Shown here piece after piece: positions 42,508 through 51,795 of a stretch of DNA of 64,000 bases (position 1 is its first letter; the number at the start of each line of letters is the position of its first letter). The position numbers were made by a program, and so were the translations under genes. The DNA comes from Flectonema sp. DT1601 (Eukaryota; Euglenozoa; Diplonemea; Diplonemida; Diplonemidae). The notes beneath the pieces are model-generated. The model was not told the DNA's origin, did not search any database, and worked only from the letters and a program-made list of their open reading frames with translations. The stretch is from positions 124,001 to 188,000 of the forward strand of contig OZ025861.1 in NCBI GenBank assembly GCA_964019425.1, written 5' to 3'.

Positions 42508-42970
42508 TTGTCCGATATGAGACGTAGTGACTTACTCACCTTATGTCCCTAAAGTAGGGAATTGGCTGCTGAGTGGGGAGGAAATAACTTCATTATAATA
42601 AATATGATCAAATCAAAAAACCAACACCGTCCAACTAAAGAAGTAAAACGGATGTCGTCACTCAAAAAAAGAAATATTTGAGACAAAAGGCTAGAAGAGA
42701 TAAGAGAGAGCAAAACCATTCAAGATGGTGATTTCGCGTGTTACAATTCCCATTTTTTAGGGATTCAAAGTAATTAAGAAAAATAAAATAAAAAAAAGGG
42801 TATTTTCTATTTTGCCAAACAGAAGTAATGCACAGATTTGATTTCTGTGCCAAAAGACAGCACTCAAAAAACTGCTACTAAACTTCTAAATCAGTTTTCG
42901 CAACAAAAAATTTAAATTTAATTTTCATATCTTATATGAGCTACACACACTTCAAGGTAATTCTTAGAAG
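42508..42970. other. Spacer
   Basis: Spacer with short A runs and no recognisable feature. The small open frame at 42662-42853 has no supporting homology. Confidence 0.5.
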
Positions 42971-43450
42971 TTATTGAAGGTCAGTAGTTGGAAGCCAGTA
43001 AAGGTGAGAACCGGTTTCTGCACCCAATGTCTGAGCATCTGTCTTGTAAAATATTTTACCACAGAGAGGGTGATAGGGTATAATGTTAAGAACCTTTCTA
43101 CCGATGTCTTTACAAAGTGACTCATCACTAGTACAGTAGATAACGATTACAGCGTTTCCCCAAGACGAATACCTTTCGTGGCCGGTGGTGACTTTCATAC
43201 TGCTGATACCAAAGTCGTTGTCGTGGTACATTTTTCTGCAAAATTTCCAAAATGAATTTACCTCAGTTTTACTGCATTCGATCAACCACTTACCGTCTGA
43301 TTTATTGTTTAGATATTTATCAACTTTCAACTCAGTGACCCATGGCTTATCTTTAATCTCATTTGGTGTAACGTCTCCAATTTCATCTTTCATACCGTGT
43401 GCTCGAAGGTCTGCACGGGACTTCAACTCTGCTAACACCCCTCCAGACAT
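42971..43450 (-). CDS. DUF1917 / C11orf68-like protein
   Basis: The 159-aa single-exon product carries the DUF1917 pattern: DGKWLIECSKTEVNSFWK (GKWM...VD..W in the family), a basic SMKVTTGH segment, AVIVIYCTSDE, then KIFYKTDAQTLGAETG near the end (YYKTDAQT in relatives). The family includes human C11orf68 and has an eIF4E-like fold in structural studies, as far as I recall; its biochemical role is unknown. The length suits a single domain. It lies between YIF1 and the secreted LigB-like gene, with no functional link seen. Confidence 0.72.
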   Translation of the reverse strand: MSGGVLAELKSRADLRAHGMKDEIGDVTPNEIKDKPWVTELKVDKYLNNKSDGKWLIECSKTEVNSFWKFCRKMYHDNDFGISSMKVTTGHERYSSWGNAVIVIYCTSDESLCKDIGRKVLNIIPYHPLCGKIFYKTDAQTLGAETGSHLYWLPTTDLQ

Positions 43451-43762
43451 TTGTTCAAACGGTAGCTGTTTAACGTGATTAGAAAAACTTAACGGGAGAT
43501 GCTAACTGTTTAGAGAAAAGGAAAAACAATCTCTCCGACAATCTTGACAGTCAGCGGCAGCGTACCAGAGGCTACGTGAACATAGTTGAGCGTCACTTGC
43601 CTGTTGCTTGGGGGAGTGAAATTTTTTTTATTATTTTTAAATCATTAAATCTTTTTTTTGCCGAATACAAAAAAAAAATTCACAAAAAAAAGAACAACGA
43701 AACGGACAGCAGTTTGCACACTGGGAGTCTGCCGTCTATAATTTATCAAAAAAAAAAAAACT
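43451..43762. other. Spacer
   Basis: AT-rich spacer, about 310 bp, with A/T runs near 43627-43636 and 43749-43760. No gene is supported. Confidence 0.55.
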
Positions 43763-44671
43763 CTAAATATTTCTAGTGAAATTAGCGACCATCATTCCAT
43801 AATAAGTTGGGTGGTAGTTCGCTAGATTTGAGCTTGACCACTGTCCAGGGGAAGCGTCAAACATTCCCTGAAGCATGACAAGCCCTGTGAACCCACAAGA
43901 CATGGCTCCGATTTGCTGTTCTTTTGCAGCCTTGGATATCAATTCCTCTCTATTGAGAGTTGAAGCCCAGCTACCAACAGCTAAATCATAAGGCTCAGCA
44001 CATGGACAGTAGCCATATGGACCTGATGCGAGATGAGTGTGAGCGAGATCACTACTAATAATTATAGACACTCGTTTATCAAGAGAATCAAGATGCTTAA
44101 ACATAGAAGATCCCAACATCAGTAGTTGTGGGATCATCTCTACGCTGTGATTGTATCGTCTAAGAGGTTGACCAAGTAGAATCATACTGTTGTGATTATC
44201 AATAAAAGACATTGGGATAATTTCCCCCCAACTTATTGGTAAGGTCATACTACCAGCAAATCCCTTTATAGCGGTCGCAATACCAGAAGGGAGTGACGAG
44301 AGTAGGCTTTTCGTCTCATCAACATCAACAGTTAAGTTCATATACACTCGATAAGGTACGTAGGAACTGTTGTGAAGATCGTCTCCCAATTCAGCAAAAC
44401 CCGTCTCATTTTGATTTAAATAAAATAAATACCTCTCATCCAATTCCAGACCATGAGGGGTACTTAAAACTATCAACTCAGGCTGCTGGTCATCTAACCA
44501 TTTTCCTGCAGCAATCGCTGCCTCATGAAGTTGTTTTGATCCATTCTTATTGTGTACTAATGATGGATCGTATACAAAGTCACCATGCGGTAGTACTAAC
44601 GCACTGGTTACTTTACCACTTGATAGTTGCAGTAAAGCCAACGTGGATAACGCTAACAACATTCGCAGCAT
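43763..44671 (-). CDS. Secreted LigB-type class III extradiol dioxygenase-like protein
   Basis: The product is 302 aa. Residues 1-19 (MLRMLLALSTLALLQLSSG) form a signal peptide. The mature protein follows the LigB/MEMO superfamily plan: ALVLPHGDF with H29, PELIVLSTPHGLEL with H73, SIIISSDLAHTHLASGPYGY with the catalytic-type His, and GAMSCGFTGLVML near the end. Class III extradiol dioxygenases use two His and one Glu to hold Fe(II) and cleave catechol rings; MEMO relatives lack enzyme activity. Which applies here cannot be told. Several N-glycosylation sequons (NGS, NET, NSS, NLT) fit a secretory location. A TTTTTTCAG acceptor lies 19 nt upstream of the ATG. A secreted member of this fold is unusual. 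Confidence 0.78.
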   Translation of the reverse strand: MLRMLLALSTLALLQLSSGKVTSALVLPHGDFVYDPSLVHNKNGSKQLHEAAIAAGKWLDDQQPELIVLSTPHGLELDERYLFYLNQNETGFAELGDDLHNSSYVPYRVYMNLTVDVDETKSLLSSLPSGIATAIKGFAGSMTLPISWGEIIPMSFIDNHNSMILLGQPLRRYNHSVEMIPQLLMLGSSMFKHLDSLDKRVSIIISSDLAHTHLASGPYGYCPCAEPYDLAVGSWASTLNREELISKAAKEQQIGAMSCGFTGLVMLQGMFDASPGQWSSSNLANYHPTYYGMMVANFTRNI

Positions 44672-44715
44672 GACGATTTTTGAAATTTATCTGAAAAAAT
44701 GAAAAACAAAATAAC
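44672..44715 (-). promoter_or_regulatory. Putative trans-splice acceptor for the LigB-like gene
   Basis: The minus strand reads TTTGTTTTTCATTTTTTCAG with AG at 44692-44691, giving a 19-nt leader before the ATG at 44671. Confidence 0.6.
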
Positions 44716-44947
44716 ATTGTCTGACCTGAACCCCACCACACAATAAACTATGGAGGCTAAGCTGAGCTGAAGATCACAAATGGATTTTTTTAAAAAAAAA
44801 AAAAAAAACCAAAACGAACGTCCCTTTAGTAACTTAACATAAAAATAAAAAATAATAAAAAAAAAACGGTTATTCGAAAAATTGTGTGTAAATCCAATAA
44901 AATATGATGTAATTATTAAAAAAAAAAAAAAAAAGAATGACATGGTT

Positions 44948-47900
44948 TTATCTCCATGTCGGTTTTTGTTTGTGATATGATTGCTTTTGAAATTCTGAAA
45001 GTGGTTGCATTTGGCTACCAACAACAGCATCTCTAGCGGCCGATTCAAAATTTGATATAACAGACCTCCGACTGTATTCTCTAAATTGAACATTTTGAGT
45101 ACTAGAGTTCCAACTGTTAGCAGCAGTAGCGATGGCAGCACAATCATTCAACGTCGATTGAACGTCAGGTGGTTCGTCTGATGGAGGTCGTCTTAATAAA
45201 ATATCATCAACAGACCAACCGCTCTCTTGTAATAACGAAAACATTACCGAAGTAACATAACGAGAGAGGTACAGTTCACGATGAAGTTTATCTTTATCCT
45301 TGTCGGGTAAGGCTATTTTAGGTTTTGATGGAAACGTTATTTGAGTTGTTTTGTCAACTTGTGTTGGGATTGGTGTGACGTACAAACTACAATCTTGATT
45401 GAGGTTATCGTAAGTTTTGACGCAGCAGTTGCGAATTTTCTTTCGTTCTGCGGTGTGATGAGATGTAGTAGCGAGAGGCTTGCTTGGCTGTTCAGCGAAG
45501 GATAATCGCAATGCAGTACTATTATTACCACCACCATCACCATCATCATCTTCACCTCCATCGCAGTTGGTTGATTTCGAATTAGTGGAAATAGAAACCC
45601 TCACAGGAAGTGGCTGTGTGTGTCTCACAGTATTACCAAGAGAAGAAGCTAATGAAGAATCGAAAGTCTGTTTCAATCTCTCACCAGCTACAACATCATC
45701 TTCATAGCTGCTGCTACTGCTGAGTGAAGTTGCAGAGTCAACAGATGTGCTGCTTACTTTGGAGTTGGTCTCTTTGAGAAGTTTTCTATTCTTATAGTCA
45801 GCTCTCCAAAGTTCTTCATTCTTTGATTCTAATTCTTGTTTATACGCAGCTGCCGTTATAGATAAAGAATAAATACAATGTCTATTCTCACGTAGGATGT
45901 CAAAGACAACCAGTCGTAAGGCAAGTCCGCTGAGCTCACTTCGTTGACGCTCTTCCTCTTCCAGAAGCAGATCCATAGGAGATGGGAATGTTGGCATCTG
46001 ATGTTGATATTCTTCTTCTGTTGTTGATTTGATATGTTTTTTACTTCTCGTTGTTAGCAATGAAGTGTATTGGTGTTGCGGAGGAGGTACATCTGCTAAT
46101 CTTCTCATCCCTCCAGCACGAAGTACAAAATAAGGAGCTCCACAACTCACATTCTGTTTCAAAGGCTGGGTGTGACTCTGACTATGTGGAATATGAACAC
46201 TAACAGGACTGTGATCTTTAAGAGGAGATATCCATTTTAAATTACTACAAACGATGTGTTGGTTTACGTTCTCTTGTTGGGAAGTTACTTTACTTTGATT
46301 TGAATTAATTAATTCCTCGTTCTCTAATTGACTGGGTTTGCTATCTTCAGAAGCTTCTTGTTGACTGGAGTGCTTAATTTCTTCTTGAAATTTACTTGAA
46401 GATTCTGGTTTGGGTACAGCTGTCTCCGATAAAGTAGTTTTGTCTTGTTGAGGAAGTACAATAGAAAAGTGATCGTCAATCGGTTGATTGATGTGATCGA
46501 CTTCCTTTGAGTCGATTTTTTCAGACTTGCAATCATTGCTGAAAAGCACACTCTTTTTCATTCCAGTAGAATTTCGTCCTCGCAAACTACTGCCTAATGG
46601 AGTTGCTTGATTGCTATTAGCTGATGATGACCTTCGAAAACACGACGGAGATCGAGGTTGAGGAGGTCTCGGCACAACTGATCCACTTGATAGCCGTTGC
46701 CTTTCCGATGTGTCTAAAGAGAATCGTTTATTAATTCCAATTAAATAAGGATCAGTAACATTAGACTCTGAATGTGGTGAAGACATGTCTCCAAATCGAA
46801 ACGTTGCTAATCCCTCGTGAGAAGGAGATTGCAATTGCAGTTCCTGAACTTCCTTTAATATAACATCAGCGTTCGTACTCCTTTTTCGCATTCTCTTTTG
46901 TTGTGGAGATTGTCCTCCATGATAACCACCCGCAGCGTCTTGTTCTTGAGCCACTACCATGTCACGTAGTTGAGCAGCCTTCTCAGATAGAAATGCAACA
47001 GTTTTAGTCAGCGATTCTTTCCTCTCTTTGTGTAGAACTGAGAGTTGTTTTCTGCAGAAATCTCGTTGACGTTTATCCAAAGACTTACCATGTACCGCAG
47101 TGGTAACAATATGAGTATGGTGTTCGTGCTGTACTACGACGGGAAATATTTCTGCGTCTAAAGAGAGTGCTGCTACAGCGTAGCCTGAAACGCAGTGAAG
47201 GTCAGAGCCGAACGCAAGGACACTGTCGATGTGACGTGAGAGACTTTTTCTAGCAAAGTCAGAGCTTCGTGCGATATTACCGAATGATAACAGCGCGTGT
47301 CGGACTTCACTCATGAAATCGTCACCACCGTGAACCCTCGTAATCGATTGAGAGATTAACTCGGTAGCAGTCTTTGTTATGTAACTAGCGTTGACTCTAT
47401 CACCCGACACCTGACTTAGAACAACATTAGTAGCAGTCAGATACCCAAGTATTAACATTACTATACTTCGATCACGGCTAAACTTATAAGCATCAACAAG
47501 CAAAGACAGAATAGACGTGTGAATCGCAACACTCACCACATCACTACTATAGATGTAGTGATAAAGATTGCCTAAGATAGCAAGAATCGTTTTACGAATT
47601 GATGTGTGTTCACGTTGTTTGTAAAACAGTTGTTCTAAATTTGATATAACAGAACAACTTTTCACCAAGTGAGTAGCGCTTTGAGCTTCCTTAGAAAGCG
47701 AACCAACAAGCGTCAACAACGACTGCGTCGCAGTGATATTTGTTGTCTTGAGCAAACAAGAAGAAAAGGTAGAACAACACAGATGATGAACGTTACCTAA
47801 CACATCAAAACCATCTTCATTTTCCAAAGTCATCTTATGTATGATTGCTATCAACTGACTCACAACACCAAATTCACCTTCTTTTTCTCCTTCAGTATTC

Positions 47901-48943
47901 ACAAGTAAACCAATTAACACCGGCAAGCACTTTACCCCGCTGTCAGACCGTAGTCGCAATGCCCGACCGAGGATTGGTAATACCTTACAAAGTGAGTCTT
48001 GATCAATTAGTTTATGGCTGTGAAGAACATCGAGCATCGGTTGGATTATTACGTCCAACAATTGCTGAAGATCATCCTCTGAGGAACGTTCACACAAAAC
48101 ACATCTTACGATATAAAGGAGACATTCAGCTGAATGAATTGATAAATCGTTCAGTAACATTACACCTTCCTCGGTTAATATGAATTTAAAGAACGATGAA
48201 TCAGTTTTATTAAAACAGTTTGAAGTAAGTAGCTGAAGCAATTCTGATACCAAGGTTGGGTGGGTTGGTAGTGATTTTGCAATTTTATGAAGTAGAGATG
48301 AGGGTAACTCAAATGAGACGTTCACTTTATTAGAAGCAAACGTATCCAATAATTCAATCACCATAACTAACAAATTCTCATAAGACGGATTTGCAATCGA
48401 AGTAGAAGTGATGCTCGCTATCAATATCTGTATTCCATTTGAACTAACAACTTCATCAGGATGCTTTGACACAATATAAAGTAATGATTGACATGCGTAT
48501 TCTATAAGAACATCATTATCCAAACATTTACCAAGAAATGATAAAACTTTCGGTAAGAACGTTATTTGTCCATCTGGTATTGCTCGAGGCCCAATGTGTT
48601 TTGCCACTTCAGTTAATATTTCAATATTGTTAGGGTATTTATCAACGCAAACCATTAAGTCTTTCGCTGTTAATTTTGATCCGATTAATTTTAATGTTCC
48701 TAAACACCCTTCCTCTGACTCTGACAAGGCACTCGGTGCTGCTGTTGTTGATACTGATCGCGTGTGTTCAGGAGTCTTACCCCTCCAAGACTTTTCTCTT
48801 CTTGTGGGTAAGCTGGTAAGTACATGTGGGCTTCCAATCATTTCGCAAGACGTTGCATGCCAGAAATCATTACCGAAAGGTATCATATCGTCATCATCAT
48901 CATCTTCACCCTCACTCTCTGATACATTCACTATTATATCCAT
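44948..48943 (-). CDS. Large ARM/HEAT-like repeat protein of unknown function
   Basis: The 1331-aa single-exon protein starts with an acidic stretch (SESEGEDDDDDD). Leu-rich helical repeats spanning about residues 70-640, with ARM-like units such as LLYIVSKHPDEVV and LLSFGNIARSSD, suggest an alpha-solenoid. A charged helix follows (RQRDFCRKQLSVLHKERKES). The rest is mostly Ser/Pro/Gln-rich and disordered, with a conserved-looking helical C-terminus (SRYVTSVMFSLLQESGWSVD). No enzyme motif is seen. A scaffold role, possibly at the flagellum or cytoskeleton, is a guess. The start was placed at MDIIVNVSES; upstream residues derive from a T-rich tract ending GAGAAG, the likely acceptor. Confidence 0.75.
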   Translation of the reverse strand: MDIIVNVSESEGEDDDDDDMIPFGNDFWHATSCEMIGSPHVLTSLPTRREKSWRGKTPEHTRSVSTTAAPSALSESEEGCLGTLKLIGSKLTAKDLMVCVDKYPNNIEILTEVAKHIGPRAIPDGQITFLPKVLSFLGKCLDNDVLIEYACQSLLYIVSKHPDEVVSSNGIQILIASITSTSIANPSYENLLVMVIELLDTFASNKVNVSFELPSSLLHKIAKSLPTHPTLVSELLQLLTSNCFNKTDSSFFKFILTEEGVMLLNDLSIHSAECLLYIVRCVLCERSSEDDLQQLLDVIIQPMLDVLHSHKLIDQDSLCKVLPILGRALRLRSDSGVKCLPVLIGLLVNTEGEKEGEFGVVSQLIAIIHKMTLENEDGFDVLGNVHHLCCSTFSSCLLKTTNITATQSLLTLVGSLSKEAQSATHLVKSCSVISNLEQLFYKQREHTSIRKTILAILGNLYHYIYSSDVVSVAIHTSILSLLVDAYKFSRDRSIVMLILGYLTATNVVLSQVSGDRVNASYITKTATELISQSITRVHGGDDFMSEVRHALLSFGNIARSSDFARKSLSRHIDSVLAFGSDLHCVSGYAVAALSLDAEIFPVVVQHEHHTHIVTTAVHGKSLDKRQRDFCRKQLSVLHKERKESLTKTVAFLSEKAAQLRDMVVAQEQDAAGGYHGGQSPQQKRMRKRSTNADVILKEVQELQLQSPSHEGLATFRFGDMSSPHSESNVTDPYLIGINKRFSLDTSERQRLSSGSVVPRPPQPRSPSCFRRSSSANSNQATPLGSSLRGRNSTGMKKSVLFSNDCKSEKIDSKEVDHINQPIDDHFSIVLPQQDKTTLSETAVPKPESSSKFQEEIKHSSQQEASEDSKPSQLENEELINSNQSKVTSQQENVNQHIVCSNLKWISPLKDHSPVSVHIPHSQSHTQPLKQNVSCGAPYFVLRAGGMRRLADVPPPQHQYTSLLTTRSKKHIKSTTEEEYQHQMPTFPSPMDLLLEEEERQRSELSGLALRLVVFDILRENRHCIYSLSITAAAYKQELESKNEELWRADYKNRKLLKETNSKVSSTSVDSATSLSSSSSYEDDVVAGERLKQTFDSSLASSLGNTVRHTQPLPVRVSISTNSKSTNCDGGEDDDGDGGGNNSTALRLSFAEQPSKPLATTSHHTAERKKIRNCCVKTYDNLNQDCSLYVTPIPTQVDKTTQITFPSKPKIALPDKDKDKLHRELYLSRYVTSVMFSLLQESGWSVDDILLRRPPSDEPPDVQSTLNDCAAIATAANSWNSSTQNVQFREYSRRSVISNFESAARDAVVGSQMQPLSEFQKQSYHKQKPTWR

Positions 48944-50378
48944 GTTATGTTTGAAATCCTTCTCAAAAAAAAAAAAAAATATTATTACAAAAAAGTTAAA
49001 CATCGATAACAACGAATAACAGAACTAACAAATGAAGAACAACAAAGAACGGTGAGGGTTGACAAGGGTGGATAATACAATACTAAGAAGGGGAAGTGTG
49101 GAGAGAAAACAGTCTAGACAGAAGGCAACAGTGAACGAGAAATAGAGAACAAGACACTCTTTCTTGTTAAGAATGAGCAACCATCTCTTACCACAGTGCA
49201 ACAGCCAACCGCCTGATGGATGAAAAACGATTCGTGAAAATGACATTTATTTTTATTTTTTAAAAAAAAATAAGAAAAAAGTTTTTTTTGTTTGTAAATA
49301 ACTATTTCCTTTTTTTTTTTTTTTTTTTTTTTTTTTTCGCAATGTCTTCCCCATTCGACAATACAGTTTACGGGTGAAAGGGTTTGTCACTTCTACAAAC
49401 CACAAGTTGATGAACACAATATGTGCCACAGATTTCCATGTACCTGAGCACAAGTAGCAATTCATTACACAACGTAATGAGCTATAAGCTAAGAGGTGTT
49501 TAGGAAGTCGGTGGAACAATTAGTGCACCTCCGTAGACAAGCTGAAACCCAACAGACGTTTTGATTTTGTTAGAAATCTTCGAAGTGTACATGTGTTGAG
49601 AATACCAACTAAAATCGAACATTGGGAGAAAACAAAAGAAGAGGAAAAAGCAAAAATATACATATAAAAAAAAGGGAGCAGGCCTATATATATATTCAAA
49701 GTAGACCCCAACTTAACATTTGTTGTTTAGGGAAAAAAAAACAAAAAAAAATCATAATTTATTAAATCAGTCTACAATAAGATTACCTATAGAAAGGAGT
49801 TAAAGCAGAAGAATTATTATTTTCGACTCATGCTTTTTTTTATTTCTAAATAAAGACTGCGTATATTTTGAGAACGAGGAAGAACGAGAACACCAGCAGG
49901 ACAACGGGTCCTGTCACCAATGGTGTTAAGAAGTCGACCAAAGAAAGGTCCATTTGATAGAAGTGGCGAAAAGGTTGCACTCTTCAAGGACGATTATGGT
50001 CTTTTTTTTTTTTTTTTTTTTTTGCATTCTTTTTCCCAAGGGTGACAAATATTATTTCAACGAAAATCTACTCTCTGCTCCTTTTCTTGGAGTCCAATAT
50101 TTTAAGTGTCAAACTGCAATCACAAAAATTAAACTCTCACTGACACAAATATATAAAAAAAAAGACGACTCGACTAAACGACTAACACACGACTCTTGGG
50201 AAGCAGTCCCGAAAACTGTTATCAGACTTGACTACGACGTCCAGAAAGATAAGACTCGGCTCCTAAAAATAAAACAAGACAATCACAGGTACAAAATAAT
50301 TAACTCAGTCACTCAATGCTTACCAGAGAGTGAGAAACAATACAAAGCATCAACCAAGGAGCTATAAATACATAAGAA
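48944..50378. other. Spacer, may contain the last exon of the SR-rich gene
   Basis: Mostly AT-rich, with a T run at 49311-49337 and another near 50000-50023. No conserved coding block is seen. The 3' exon of the Arg/Ser-rich gene could extend to about 50310-50380. Confidence 0.45.
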
Positions 50379-50526
50379 TCATGGGAAACACTTATAAGTT
50401 GTGCTTTGCCTTGTGCACGAAACCGTAACTCCAAAAAAGAAGAACAAAGGGAGAGAAAGAACAGGTAACGAAAGCATAAAACCCAAACATACATCCTGCA
50501 TTAAGTACGCGTAATTCACTACTTAC

Positions 50527-51749
50527 GTGAAGCATAAGATTGGGCTGGTATCTTTGCGTAGGTATCTGCTCTCGGGCTGAATGCTTGAGGTGATGAAGAG
50601 CGTCTTCTACGGCTGCTTGAGCGTCTGGATTTTCCTCCTCCTCCAGATCTACGTGACCTGCTTGAAGATCTTCTTCTTCGAGTCCGTTCAGGAGCAGCAC
50701 CAGTTGGAGGTGCTTTTATGGAACCTGCCGTCATTGCTTCTGGTGCAGTCGCCTGATGAACTCTCATTGTTGGGTAGTAATCAGCTTCAGTTCTTGTCGC
50801 CACATTCCATTCATTTCTTCCATGAGGTTGACTCATTCCGTAATGACGCCAAATTGCTTCTGCATCTCTGTGGGCGACCTGAGGCTGTTGTGGTGCAACC
50901 TTTGTGAGACGTGGGATTTCAGCTGGATGCATACTGTTTGTTATTGTTGTTTTTTTTTTATGAGAGAAAGGTTAATCACATAATTCCATGTCGAAAAAAA
51001 AGTAAGTTACATACTCTCTTCTGCAAGGTCTCTTTGGTCTCAACTGTTCCAGTCGCGTAATAAGACGTGTTCGTTCCTGGGTAAGATGAACCATCTTCTC
51101 AGCAGGACCACCCTGACTCAAATCGTATTCGATATCATCAACACGACGAGCTAACGCATCATACTCTACACTAGCAAAGTTGTTACGCTGTTTGTTGTTT
51201 TATCGGCTGCTTTCATCAAAAGGAACAAAACACAACACAGTGAACCACCTCCTTTGCTTTCTTGTATAAAGTACAGCAAGAAAACTTAAAAGGCAAACAA
51301 ACACATACCGGTTTTGTAGCAGCGCTCCACTGTTCGTTGCCTCGAGTTGGGGATAAGTTTGACTGTTGGTGAAATACAACTTGACGACGAGAATCGAAAT
51401 CACTTTGGCGATAGTTGTGATGATTTTGTTGAGGTTGCGGGTTTTGTTGAATAGTTGGCGCCGGGTATTCTGCTGGAAGTGGACTCTGACGAGGTCTGTA
51501 GTCAGCTGGCTGATAGCTGTAGTGCTTACTCGATTTTGAGCTTTTCGTACTCGCTGAAGAATCACTTCCCCTACGTTCACTATGTCTTTCTCCAGCTGGT
51601 AGTGTGGGGGCTTCATTCTCATATTGATGTTGTTCAGCTTCAGGAAGCATATCTCTCATGTCAATCGGAGGTTTACTTTCGCTTCTCTGACTCCATTCCT
51701 CTCCCTTCGACCGCGGTGGAGATACTCCTGTTGAACTCACAACTGGCAT
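50527..51749 (-). CDS. Arg/Ser-rich protein, at least three exons, 3' end unresolved
   Basis: Exons 51749-51309, 51187-51015 and 50933-50527 join in frame (phases 0 and 2) with GTATGT introns of 121 and 81 bp. Splicing adds a charged helical segment (YDALARRVDDIEYDLSQGG) between two disordered parts. The N-terminal part is Ser/Pro/Gln-rich. The C-terminal part contains an RS-type block (RRRRSSSRSRRSGGGG and more SR dipeptides, about residues 300-330). Exon 3 ends at CAC|GTAAGT, a good donor. If it is unspliced the frame stops two codons later. Candidate next acceptors near 50412 (TTTTTTGGAG) and 50390 (GCACAAG) would each add a short tail. RS repeats are targets of SR-protein kinases. No homologue is recognised. 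The first ATG is 18 nt after a CTTCTTTGCAG acceptor at 51768. Confidence 0.65.
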
Positions 51750-51795
51750 TGGTCGAAAATTATAGTTCTGCAAAGAAGAAATGTATTTTAACTAA
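51750..51795 (-). promoter_or_regulatory. Putative trans-splice acceptor for the Arg/Ser-rich gene
   Basis: The minus strand reads ACATTTCTTCTTTGCAG, with AG at 51769-51768 and an 18-nt leader before the ATG at 51749. A tiny upstream coding exon (ATG|GTATTC) is a less likely alternative. Confidence 0.5.
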
